From JAOAFZ01 sp964407325 (lineage in GTDB: Bacteria > Patescibacteriota > Microgenomatia > UBA1406 > GWC2-37-13): a stretch of DNA of 64,000 nt. The notes under the pieces are model-generated. The model was not told where the DNA came from. It searched no databases and saw nothing but the letters and a program-made list of their open reading frames with translations. The stretch spans positions 62,001 through 126,000 of the forward strand of contig CAYOVA010000001.1 of the NCBI GenBank assembly GCA_964407325.1, written 5' to 3'. Positions 43,966 to 51,695 of the stretch are shown here, in pieces; position 1 is the first letter of the stretch, and every line of letters begins with the position of its first letter. Both the position numbers and the translations under genes were made by a program.

Positions 43966-44919
43966 TTAAAGGAGAGAATAAGCACTATTGAAAGTAGCAA
44001 AATCAGTTGATGTTTTTCCTTCTAGCTGAACCTCTTTTATATTAAAAAGAACAGACGTATATTGCACATCGAGTATTTTTAGTCTTTTTTCGAAATTTTT
44101 TAAAGAAACTGTCGTCCAAATGCCTGGCCATCCATACAATGCACGGAACATATTATGTACAACTGTCCTTGCTGGCCACTCTTTTTGCTCTATTTTCAAG
44201 TTATTTCTTTGATACCAATCTTGAATAATAAACGGTAATTGATTAAATGGCACCGTCTTATTTTCGTAAGCAGCCTTTAGTAGAGAAAAAGGTATATACC
44301 CATCCTTTTTTTCAAGTGGACGGGTAAAAGTCGCAAGATCATGATCCTGTTTTATACCTGAAAGTTTTTTGCCGGAGGAAAGTAGGTTTTTAATATTGCT
44401 TACTAGAATAGAATAGGATAGTTCTGTGAGGTCTGTAAGTAACGAAGGCTGAAGGTGCTGAGTGTGAATGGGGAGTGACTCCTGTTGGATAATGTCGCCA
44501 TGATCCAATTCGGCATCCATTTGCATAAGCGTTGTCCCTGTAATAGTTTCACCTAAAAGGAGAGGGTAGGCAACTGGACTTGCACCCCTGTAATGGGGAA
44601 GCAGCGAAGGGTGGATATTCCAGAATCCGAATGGTGGGATATCGAGTGCCCATTGGGGAATAATTTTTCCATACGCAAACAGGACAACAAGATCTGGTTT
44701 GACCGTACGTAAATCTGCTAGTTCGAAACTGACCGGCACATTATTTTCTATTGCTGCAGTTTTTACATCTGTGGGGGTTACTATTTTTTTACGTCCAACA
44801 GGTTGGTCAGGTTGAGTAATTACTAGGGGAACTGTAAAACCGTACGTTTCACCGTCATGTAATAATTTCCTAAGCAGGTGTGCCGAAAAGTAAGGGGAGC
44901 CGATAAAGACAATTTTCAT
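43966..44919 (-). CDS. fmt: Methionyl-tRNA formyltransferase
   Basis: A 317-residue protein. FIGSPYFSAHLLRKLL, VITQPDQPVGRKKI, FAYGKIIPQWAL, NIHPSLLPHYRGASPVAYPLL (with the catalytic Asn-His) and LMQMDAELDHGDII match the family, and the C-terminal part fits the tRNA-binding domain. It puts a formyl group on initiator Met-tRNA. Its start overlaps the end of the upstream membrane protein gene by four bases (ATGA), so the two are translated as a pair. Confidence 0.95.
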   Translation of the reverse strand: MKIVFIGSPYFSAHLLRKLLHDGETYGFTVPLVITQPDQPVGRKKIVTPTDVKTAAIENNVPVSFELADLRTVKPDLVVLFAYGKIIPQWALDIPPFGFWNIHPSLLPHYRGASPVAYPLLLGETITGTTLMQMDAELDHGDIIQQESLPIHTQHLQPSLLTDLTELSYSILVSNIKNLLSSGKKLSGIKQDHDLATFTRPLEKKDGYIPFSLLKAAYENKTVPFNQLPFIIQDWYQRNNLKIEQKEWPARTVVHNMFRALYGWPGIWTTVSLKNFEKRLKILDVQYTSVLFNIKEVQLEGKTSTDFATFNSAYSLL

Positions 44920-45458
44920 TGAGGAGTTGTAAATTTGATACTGCCTGCTATTAATTCTTCAAACTCTTTTGATGTGAATATCGTAATAGGTTTTTTTGAA
45001 GTAGGATGAATAATGGTAAACATTAAAACATCGTCAGTATTATTATTAATAAATTTTCCTAATTTAGCAGAATTTGAAGCTTCTTTTAATGAAACTTCCA
45101 CTGTCGAGTATTTTACATCAATATTAATTGATTCATCTCCTTGCGAAGAGCAAAACATTGTAATAAAACGATCGTTTTCAATAAAATCTACTTTCGTGTC
45201 TTTTGTACTAATCTTCATGGTTGAGGGGTAAATAAATTCTACCCCGCAAACATCATTTACATACTTGATATATCCAATATTAGCTTGCATTGTGGGAGTA
45301 GGCTTTTTACTCGTTTGCAGACTCTTAATATACGCAATTGCAGCGTCCGTATTTGCAACTGACTTGCCGTATTGAATACCGATTATAAATATACATATAC
45401 TAAACAGTGCTAAAATGAAGATTACTGGCCAGAAGTGGGATTTATTAGAGTGAGTCAT
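44916..45458 (-). CDS. Single-pass membrane protein, unknown
   Basis: A 180-residue protein. A short N-terminus is followed by one helix (about residues 9-30, PVIFILALFSICIFIIGIQY), a Thr/Pro/Lys linker and a small globular domain (CGVEFIYPSTMKI, FIENDRFITMFCSS, FTSKEFEELIAGSIKF). The FIYPSxxK wording is frequent in secreted PsbP-like or DUF-type domains of small genomes, but I cannot name it. The ATG at 45458 was preferred over an upstream TTG. It precedes fmt with a four-base overlap. Confidence 0.6.
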   Translation of the reverse strand: MTHSNKSHFWPVIFILALFSICIFIIGIQYGKSVANTDAAIAYIKSLQTSKKPTPTMQANIGYIKYVNDVCGVEFIYPSTMKISTKDTKVDFIENDRFITMFCSSQGDESINIDVKYSTVEVSLKEASNSAKLGKFINNNTDDVLMFTIIHPTSKKPITIFTSKEFEELIAGSIKFTTPQ

Positions 45459-45782
45459 AGGTCTTGACAAAGGTCTGTACTATTTGTATAGTATATGGTG
45501 GATCCTTCAAGATTGCAACATTTTTAAACTTTTATTGATATTGATTTACTTTGGGTAAGCTCCTACCGAGCAATGATTTCTTGTTTTCTCGTACCTTGTG
45601 TGCCAGAAACGGATTTCCCCGTACCATTAAGGTAAAAGTTTATCAGCACAGCATCTATGAGGGATCTGTTTTTTAGATAAGTAATGAGCAGCTACCTGTT
45701 ACCTTCATTACCGACAGTTTGAGAAAAGAAAAATGTTATTTATTACTATGGCTTTGATCGTTAATTATTAATTTCTCTTCGT
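45459..45782. other. Intergenic region upstream of rho, 324 bases
   Basis: Between divergent genes. The reverse side holds a likely promoter (TATACT/TACAAA-type boxes near 45480) for the gene ending at 44916. The forward side could carry a long leader of rho, a gene often controlled through its leader. A patch near 45585-45640 is less AT-rich, but I found no strong hairpin or known riboswitch. Confidence 0.4.
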
Positions 45783-47135
45783 ATGAGCACTAAAAAAAAT
45801 GAAGCCAATGCCCCGGCTCAAGATGGGCTTGATGTAAGTAGTATCCTCGAAAACTATGAGGAAACTCCTATTGTTCCTTCTAAGTCCGTCGAAACACAAG
45901 AAGCAGCTCAAGAACCAAAAATGGAAGAAGAACTTCCGCAAACTCCTGAAGCTGACATGAAAACAGATGAAGCAGGTGGAAATCCTGAACAAATGAATGA
46001 CAAACTCAAGGAAGACCTTAAAATGAGCTATGAAGCCAAAGGTATTCTTGATATTACCTATGGAGGATACGGATTCCTTCGTCAGGATTACGCAATTAAT
46101 CCGGATAAGGATATTTATGTATCCACTTCACAAATTCGTCGCTTCTGGCTGCGCCGTGGTGACGAGGTTGAAGGTCTTGCACGTCCGGCAAAAGAAGGCG
46201 AACGTTTTCATTCCATGCTTTTAATTAAGAAAATCAATGGAAAGGAAATTACCGAAGACGAAAGTAAAAATCGACCACAATTCGATTCGCTAACGTCCCT
46301 TCATCCGAATCGTCAGATTAAACTGGAAACTGATCCTGAGATTCTTTCAATGAGAATTACCGATTTAATTGCTCCTATTGGATTTGGACAAAGAGCACTT
46401 ATCGTTTCTCAGCCAAAAGCAGGGAAAACAACATTCCTTAAAGAAATCGCGCAAGCTATTTCAGTAAATTTTCCGGACGCACATCTTATGGCTATCCTTA
46501 TTGGAGAACGCCCGGAAGAGGTAACTGAAATCAAGAGATTTATTAAGGGAGAAGTAGCTGCTTCACACTTTGATGAATCACCGCGACAGCAGGTAAAAGT
46601 GGCAAACCTGGCGCTTGATCGTGCACGCAGACTTGTAGAGATGGGACAGGATGTAATTATCCTTCTGGATTCTATTACACGTCTAGCTCGTGCATTTAAC
46701 TTAAGTGTACAGAATACCGGTCGTTCACTTTCCGGAGGTGTAGATCCACAAGCACTGTTCCCGGCAAAGAAATTCCTTGGAGCTGCACGCAACTGTGAAG
46801 AAGGCGGAAGTTTGACCATTATTGGTACCGCTCTTGTAGGTACAGAATCCAGAATGGATGACCTTATCTATGAAGAATTTAAGGGTACCGGCAACATGGA
46901 AATTCACTTGAACAGAAAATTCGCCGAACGCAGAATTTATCCTGCAATTGACGTAGAGAAGTCAGGTACACGCCATGAAGAATTGCTTTTCGACGCAGAA
47001 ACAATGAGAAAGATTAATACTCTCCATAGAATGCTTGGATTAATGAATCCTGAGGAGAGATTAACTGCTCTTATTGACAAGCTTCCAAAAACAAAGAATA
47101 ACGAGGAATTCCTCAAGTCCTTTGCTGGGAAATAA
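45783..47135 (+). CDS. rho: Transcription termination factor Rho
   Basis: A 450-residue protein. After an acidic, Glu/Pro-rich start of about 75 residues comes the RNA-binding domain (GILDITYGGYGFLRQ, DIYVSTSQIRRFWLRRGD) and the ATPase: PIGFGQRALIVSQPKAGKTTFLKE (Walker A), LIGERPEEVTEIKR, VIILLDSITRLARAFN (Walker B) and RSLSGGVDPQALFPAKKFLGAARN with the R- and Q-loops. It is a hexameric RNA helicase that ends transcription. The N-terminal extension replaces the longer disordered domain seen in many phyla. A perfect intrinsic terminator follows the gene. Confidence 0.97.
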   Translation: MSTKKNEANAPAQDGLDVSSILENYEETPIVPSKSVETQEAAQEPKMEEELPQTPEADMKTDEAGGNPEQMNDKLKEDLKMSYEAKGILDITYGGYGFLRQDYAINPDKDIYVSTSQIRRFWLRRGDEVEGLARPAKEGERFHSMLLIKKINGKEITEDESKNRPQFDSLTSLHPNRQIKLETDPEILSMRITDLIAPIGFGQRALIVSQPKAGKTTFLKEIAQAISVNFPDAHLMAILIGERPEEVTEIKRFIKGEVAASHFDESPRQQVKVANLALDRARRLVEMGQDVIILLDSITRLARAFNLSVQNTGRSLSGGVDPQALFPAKKFLGAARNCEEGGSLTIIGTALVGTESRMDDLIYEEFKGTGNMEIHLNRKFAERRIYPAIDVEKSGTRHEELLFDAETMRKINTLHRMLGLMNPEERLTALIDKLPKTKNNEEFLKSFAGK

Positions 47136-47152
47136 CCACTAATAGGACATTC

Positions 47153-47186
47153 AAAAAATATCCCGGCTTCGGCCGGGATATTTTTT
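47153..47186 (+). terminator. Intrinsic terminator of rho
   Basis: A perfect 15-bp stem (47153-47167 with 47172-47186), core TATCCCGGC/GCCGGGATA, closed by a UUCG tetraloop and ending in six T. The six A before the stem make it able to work in both directions. It is the only classic intrinsic terminator I saw. Confidence 0.92.
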
Positions 47187-47211
47187 GGCTTTAACTCTTA
47201 GGCGCTAATGC

Positions 47212-47223
47212 TATACTGAACCT
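47212..47223 (+). promoter_or_regulatory. -10 box of the CsoR-like gene, leaderless start
   Basis: TATACT at 47212-47217 ends 6 bases before the ATG. It lies right after the rho terminator, so the CsoR-like gene begins a new unit. Confidence 0.55.
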
Positions 47224-47460
47224 ATGGATACTCAAGCAATGCAAAAAAGAATTAGCCGCTTAAATGGACAATTGAGGGGAATACAAAAGATGGTAGAGGA
47301 TAAACGGGATCCCGTGGAGATTCTTCAACAGATATCAGCTGTCAAAAAAGCAATCAACGGACTAACAACTGAAATTATTCTTCTGTATCTCTCCGAAAAT
47401 ATATCCCCTAAAAAGCAAACAGAAGTCCTGCAGATAGTGAAGCGCGCAATTGATCTGTAA
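47224..47460 (+). CDS. CsoR/RcnR-family (DUF156) regulator lacking metal ligands
   Basis: A 78-residue all-helical protein. RISRLNGQLRGIQKMVEDKR and VEILQQISAVKKAINGL fit the CsoR/RcnR family closely. These are tetrameric DNA-binding repressors that release DNA when they bind Cu(I), Ni(II) or sulfur compounds. The usual ligand set is missing: the first Cys place reads R-D-P-V, and the H-x3-C region reads ILLYLSENI. It therefore cannot sense copper by the known site. It lies 72 bases before thioredoxin reductase on the same strand and may control it by a different signal. Confidence 0.85.
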   Translation: MDTQAMQKRISRLNGQLRGIQKMVEDKRDPVEILQQISAVKKAINGLTTEIILLYLSENISPKKQTEVLQIVKRAIDL

Positions 47461-47532
47461 AGCGCATAAAAGACAAATTTGACTTCTATAGAATGCTTTT
47501 AGTATACTGATGGCTCTTTAGTTTACATATAT

Positions 47533-48549
47533 ATGACAGAATCTAACACAATTGAAAATGTAGTAATCATCGGAGGCGGACCCGCAGGCTTATCAGCTGC
47601 TATTTATCTCGCCCGTGCAAATTTAAATCCTGTTGTCTTTGCCGGCTCACCTCCAGGTGGACAGCTTACTCTTACAACTGAAGTAGAAAACTTTCCAGGG
47701 CATGTAAGTATCATGGGTCCTGAGTTGGTTCAAAAAATGCGGGAACAGGCATTGCATTTTAATACACGCATTATAGATCAAAATATCAAAGCAGTTAATT
47801 TTAAAAATCGTCCGTTCGAGATACTACCTGCTCCCAAGGATGCTCAACCTGTGTATGCAAAAGCAGTAATAATTGCGACCGGAGCAAAAGCGCTATGGCT
47901 TGGGCTTCAAAATGAAGAGCGCCTCCGGGGTAAAGGGGTTTCAGCATGTGCGACCTGTGATGGATTTTTCTTTAGAAATAAAACTGTAGCTGTTGTTGGT
48001 GGCGGGGACACGGCTATGGAAGAGGCCATGGTGTTATCCCGTTTCGCAAGTAAGATTTATTTAATTCACAGACGAAGTGAATTTAGAGCATCAAAAATTA
48101 TGCAAGATCGTGTAAAAGAAAACGAAAAGATTAATATAGTATGGAATTCAGCCATTACTGATGTGCTTGGAGATGAAAAGGTAACAGGCGTACATATAAA
48201 AGATACAGAAAATGGCAAGGAATCTGATATTCAGGTGGATGGTTTGTTCCTGGCAATTGGTCATAAACCAGATACTGAACTCTTTCAGGGTCTGATTGAA
48301 CTAGATAGAAAAGGATACATCATGACGAATGCACGTCTTGCAGAAGACTATTTACGTGGGAAAGCTTCCGTTGCACAGGAAAGAGCGGAAGTTGTAAAAG
48401 GCGATCATTATTTTAGCACTGCTACCTCCGTAGAAGGGGTCTTTGCAGGCGGGGATTGCGTTGATAGTGTATATCGTCAGGCTATAACTGCTTCAGGTAT
48501 GGGAGTTGCTGCATCGCTCGACGTAGAGAGATGGCTGGAAGGTCAATAA
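47533..48549 (+). CDS. trxB: Thioredoxin reductase
   Basis: A 338-residue flavoprotein. The FAD motif is VVIIGGGPAGLSAAIYLARA, the redox-active pair CATC in SACATCDGFFF, the NADPH motif VAVVGGGDTAMEEAMVLS, and the end GVFAGGDCVDSVYRQAITAS. It reduces thioredoxin with NADPH in the cytoplasm. An insertion near DYLRGKASVAQERAEVV before the final FAD loop is longer than in the E. coli enzyme. No thioredoxin gene is adjacent. It may form a unit with the upstream CsoR-like gene. Confidence 0.95.
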   Translation: MTESNTIENVVIIGGGPAGLSAAIYLARANLNPVVFAGSPPGGQLTLTTEVENFPGHVSIMGPELVQKMREQALHFNTRIIDQNIKAVNFKNRPFEILPAPKDAQPVYAKAVIIATGAKALWLGLQNEERLRGKGVSACATCDGFFFRNKTVAVVGGGDTAMEEAMVLSRFASKIYLIHRRSEFRASKIMQDRVKENEKINIVWNSAITDVLGDEKVTGVHIKDTENGKESDIQVDGLFLAIGHKPDTELFQGLIELDRKGYIMTNARLAEDYLRGKASVAQERAEVVKGDHYFSTATSVEGVFAGGDCVDSVYRQAITASGMGVAASLDVERWLEGQ

Positions 48550-48580
48550 CTCCTTCATGTTATAATGAATATTTGTACCT

Positions 48581-49660
48581 ATGAAAGATTTCCTTCTCTA
48601 TCTTCGATTCCTTCAAAGGTTCTTTTTGAGCCGCCTGCTTCATTTTGGCCAAAACTTTGAACAGGTAAAAGACATTATCGTAGCTTTTTTGATTGTAAAA
48701 CGGGGGAAATACTCAAATTCGTTTTTAAACTCATCATTATTCCTTCTTATTATTACGGCTCTTATTGGAGGACCTATCATTGCAGAAAATAACCCTTTCA
48801 TTAGCTCACTGGATGAGCAGACGGATAATTTTCAGCAATCGGTTATTACCTACAGTCCTGGAGATTTTGCTCTTGCGACGGTTATTTCATCCAAACCTCG
48901 TGATAAGGTCGTTGAGTATAAAGTAGTTGAAGGAGACACAATTGAAACGATCGCCAAAAAATTCGATGTTTCAGTAGATACAGTGCGCTGGGCAAACTCC
49001 GATGTTAAAAACGATATTATTAAACCGGGGCAGACGATAAGAATTCCTCCAGTTACTGGGATAGTTCACAAAGTATCGTCAGGTGAAAATGTGTATACAA
49101 TTGCAAAAAAATATAAGACTGACGCTCAAAAAATTGCTAATTTTCCGTTCAACGAATTTTCAGATCTTGATACATTCCAACTCACAACCGGGCAGGAGCT
49201 ATTCGTACCGGACGGTGTTATTGAAGAAGCAAAACCAGTAAACAGTGGAACCTTTGAAACAAGAGCTACGATCGCACAAATTCAGGCTGGAGCAAGAGGT
49301 ACATCAAACTTTATCTGGCCAACTACCGGATCTATTACCCAATATCCGGTTTGGTACCATATGGCACTCGATATTGCGAATAATGCACTGCCGGGTATTA
49401 TAGCTGCCGATTCAGGGACTGTGTCCTACGCCGGGTGTATAGCTTGGGGATATGGCTGTCATGTAATCGTAAACCACAATAACGGTTATGAAACACTGTA
49501 TGCCCATTTATCGAGTATAAATGTGTCTGCAGGTCAATCTGTAGGGCAAGGGCAGACATTGGGAGTTATGGGTAGTACAGGTCGTTCAACGGGACCACAT
49601 CTCCATTTTGAAATCCGCAGTGGAGGTGGATTATTAAATCCTCTTGGGTTCCTCCAGTAA
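48581..49660 (+). CDS. LysM and M23 (LytM) peptidoglycan hydrolase
   Basis: A 359-residue protein with a cytoplasmic start of about 45 residues and one membrane helix (SLFLLIITALIGGPIIA). Two LysM domains follow (VEYKVVEGDTIETIAKKF and HKVSSGENVYTIAKKY, about 110-160 and 163-210), then a C-terminal M23 metallopeptidase (240-359). Zinc ligands are His and Asp in WYHMALDIAN and the final His in PHLHFEIR; TLYAHLSSI is the other catalytic part. It cuts cross-links in the cell wall. TATAAT lies 15 bases before the ATG. A role in growth or in attacking a neighbour cell wall cannot be told apart. Confidence 0.92.
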   Translation: MKDFLLYLRFLQRFFLSRLLHFGQNFEQVKDIIVAFLIVKRGKYSNSFLNSSLFLLIITALIGGPIIAENNPFISSLDEQTDNFQQSVITYSPGDFALATVISSKPRDKVVEYKVVEGDTIETIAKKFDVSVDTVRWANSDVKNDIIKPGQTIRIPPVTGIVHKVSSGENVYTIAKKYKTDAQKIANFPFNEFSDLDTFQLTTGQELFVPDGVIEEAKPVNSGTFETRATIAQIQAGARGTSNFIWPTTGSITQYPVWYHMALDIANNALPGIIAADSGTVSYAGCIAWGYGCHVIVNHNNGYETLYAHLSSINVSAGQSVGQGQTLGVMGSTGRSTGPHLHFEIRSGGGLLNPLGFLQ

Positions 49661-49705
49661 TACTGAACAGTAGACACGACGAACGGAAATTAAGGTGTGT
49701 AGAGA

Positions 49706-50482
49706 TTATGCTTGTGAAGTCGTTTGAGCAGGCTTCTTAGTCAAAATAGAGCGGATTTCTTTATAGATTTTAAATCCTTCATAACCAATCCAGTTAGATC
49801 CAAGAAGCTGTGGAGGTAATCCTGGATCTTGTCTTAATACAGAAACGTACTCACTAACAATTATTTGTAGTTTTACTACGTTTGTGTTATCTGAAGATAA
49901 CGTGTCATGCCAAATCTTAAAAAGTTGTCTGTATTTTTTCTCTAATTCACTTGTTTCCCATACCTTGTCTATTAGAATTCCTCTATCTCCAAATACATGA
50001 TCTGCTTCGAAAGCTTGTACGTATGTTTCTTCTTCGCGATTACTTACCAGTGCTTTTAAATTAGGGATAATAGGATGAGGAGTAATCCAAAAAGACCTAT
50101 GCCATGGTCCCAGACCCCAACCTGCAACTTCTCTTCTTAAACGATCGCGAATTTCCCGTTTTTTTTCAGGTATTTCGTACGATAGTATTCTCCATTTACC
50201 ATCCCATGACGTCCGTAGAAATCTGCAAAAGGGGAATTCCAGACTCAACTCTTCATAACCCTTGTCAGTAAGCTGATAGCTCTGCTTCTTTGACTGTTCG
50301 TCAGAAGAGCCTATTATGAGGCCTTCATTTACTATTTGCTGAAGTGTTGATTTCGTCTTTGGATTGAGGGAGATATCAAAAATCTGCTGAATATCATCTG
50401 TCAATTCAAGTGCAGAAAATGATAAATCGTTAATAAAAAATAAAGCTGCTAAAATTTTCGTTCGTCTTTCTTTAATTCCCAT
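49706..50482 (-). CDS. PaaX-like regulator with Cas2-like domain
   Basis: A 258-residue protein. The N-terminal 75 residues form a winged helix (KSTLQQIVNEGLIIGSS, YQLTDKGYEELSLEFPF). The middle part WDGKWRILSYEIPEKKREIR and VAGWGLGPWHRSFWITP is the PaaX central domain, which has the ferredoxin-like fold of Cas2. PaaX in other bacteria represses phenylacetate breakdown genes, but none is present here; CPR genomes carry many members with unknown targets. It is not a sign of CRISPR, since no array or cas1 is visible. Confidence 0.82.
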   Translation of the reverse strand: MGIKERRTKILAALFFINDLSFSALELTDDIQQIFDISLNPKTKSTLQQIVNEGLIIGSSDEQSKKQSYQLTDKGYEELSLEFPFCRFLRTSWDGKWRILSYEIPEKKREIRDRLRREVAGWGLGPWHRSFWITPHPIIPNLKALVSNREEETYVQAFEADHVFGDRGILIDKVWETSELEKKYRQLFKIWHDTLSSDNTNVVKLQIIVSEYVSVLRQDPGLPPQLLGSNWIGYEGFKIYKEIRSILTKKPAQTTSQA

Positions 50483-51158
50483 AATGACTAAATGTAACCG
50501 ACTGAATTTTTTTTGTCAATAGGAATAATAAGTGGAATTCTCAGTATGTATTTAATGATGTTAAAAGAAGAAGCAATATGAAAGGAACTAAAACCATATC
50601 TTTAAATAGAGACTTATTTAAAATAAGTGCAATTAAATTTGTGTCTTAATACAAATATTATACGTAAGGATAATTTAAGACTGTTTAGTGCAGAGTTTTA
50701 GCAAGTTAAAGTCTTATTTGGCAGGAGGAAAGGGTGACTGATACGTTTTTAGTATCGTGTTTTATGCTTTTGTAAAAGCATCTTCGCACGTTGGAATTAC
50801 TATTTTAAATTTTATAAATACGAACGTAGTTATTAAATTCTTATTTGAAAGCAAAATTATATAAACTTATATAAAATAAACGTCTATTTATATATTAACA
50901 GAATTCGCCCTCCCTTTGAAGGAATATAATCAATTAAATTAAAATAAATTTTAAATGCTATTGGTTAAAAAGTTATAAGACATATTTATAATTTTAGACT
51001 GTTGTATAGATGAATTAAATGTTCTGAAATATAAATAAATACAAATAAATATAAATATAGGCTTAAAACTTAACAATGTTCGAGCTAAATAACTATATCA
51101 TACTAATCTATAACTATATCTTGACAATGGCATGTTGAGACATGTATGATGAATCAAT
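50483..51158. other. AT-rich intergenic region, 676 bases
   Basis: A divergent gap with very high A+T. It includes a palindrome ATGCTTTT-GT-AAAAGCAT (50764-50781) and a short hairpin GATAC/GTATC just before it, together possibly an operator or a terminator-like element. No coding frame was seen. The last part holds the promoter of the gene at 51159. Confidence 0.5.
51121..51158 (+). promoter_or_regulatory. Promoter of the SAM-domain gene
   Basis: TTGACA (51121-51126), an 18-base spacer and TATGAT (51145-51150) end 8 bases before the ATG. This is a near-consensus promoter with an almost leaderless start. Confidence 0.65.
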
Positions 51159-51668
51159 ATGAACAATAGGTATAATCTATCTAATCTAGAAGCCTTATTC
51201 AGGGATTACTTACATACCTGCAGTATCTCCAGAATCTCAATTAAAAACTATGCATCGGATCTTAAACACTTTTTAGGATGGTTTATGTACAGTCGTATTG
51301 GTACAAAAACTCTTGGCAGTCATTTAGATCAATTTATCGACTCGGTTTCACATGAAAGTGTTCAAGATTATATTGAATACCTACAAAAAGATTCGATACC
51401 TGTACTAACTATTAATAGACGCTTATCTACCCTCCGTAAATTTTTTGCTTTTTGTATAAAAAGGCAAATACTGGAAGTTAATCCAATGGAAGGTATTAGG
51501 ACACTGGAGAAACCAGCATTACAAACTGAAATAAAGGTCATTCCTACTCAAATAGAACCAATAAATCAAGAGTTAAGCATAGAAGATGATTTTATTGAAT
51601 TTATGAAATCTAAAGGTGAAGAAGTTGAACCTTCACTCATTGCTGAATTCAGGTTATATATCGAGTGA
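51159..51668 (+). CDS. Integrase-type SAM-like core-binding domain protein without catalytic domain
   Basis: A 169-residue protein. Residues 8-115 match the N-terminal DNA-binding domain of XerC/XerD-type tyrosine recombinases: RISIKNYASDLKHFLGWF, VQDYIEYLQ, TINRRLSTLRKFFAFCIKR and LEVNPMEGIRTLEKP. The catalytic domain with R-K-H-R-Y is wholly absent; the stop follows a short acidic tail. As it has a near-consensus promoter and no remnant downstream, it seems a functional stand-alone domain rather than fresh decay. It is 27 bases before the large surface protein gene, whose N-terminus has a similar helical segment. Confidence 0.8.
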   Translation: MNNRYNLSNLEALFRDYLHTCSISRISIKNYASDLKHFLGWFMYSRIGTKTLGSHLDQFIDSVSHESVQDYIEYLQKDSIPVLTINRRLSTLRKFFAFCIKRQILEVNPMEGIRTLEKPALQTEIKVIPTQIEPINQELSIEDDFIEFMKSKGEEVEPSLIAEFRLYIE

Positions 51669-51695
51669 ACGTATAATTTATCCTCTCAGAGCCCT

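Noticed and set aside
49706..50482. Cas2-like fold as a sign of a CRISPR system
   Set aside because: The protein is a full PaaX-type regulator with a winged helix; no repeat array, cas1 or other cas gene is in the window.
51159..51668. Active tyrosine recombinase or integrated mobile element
   Set aside because: The catalytic domain is absent, there are no flanking direct repeats, no tRNA next to it and no other phage genes.
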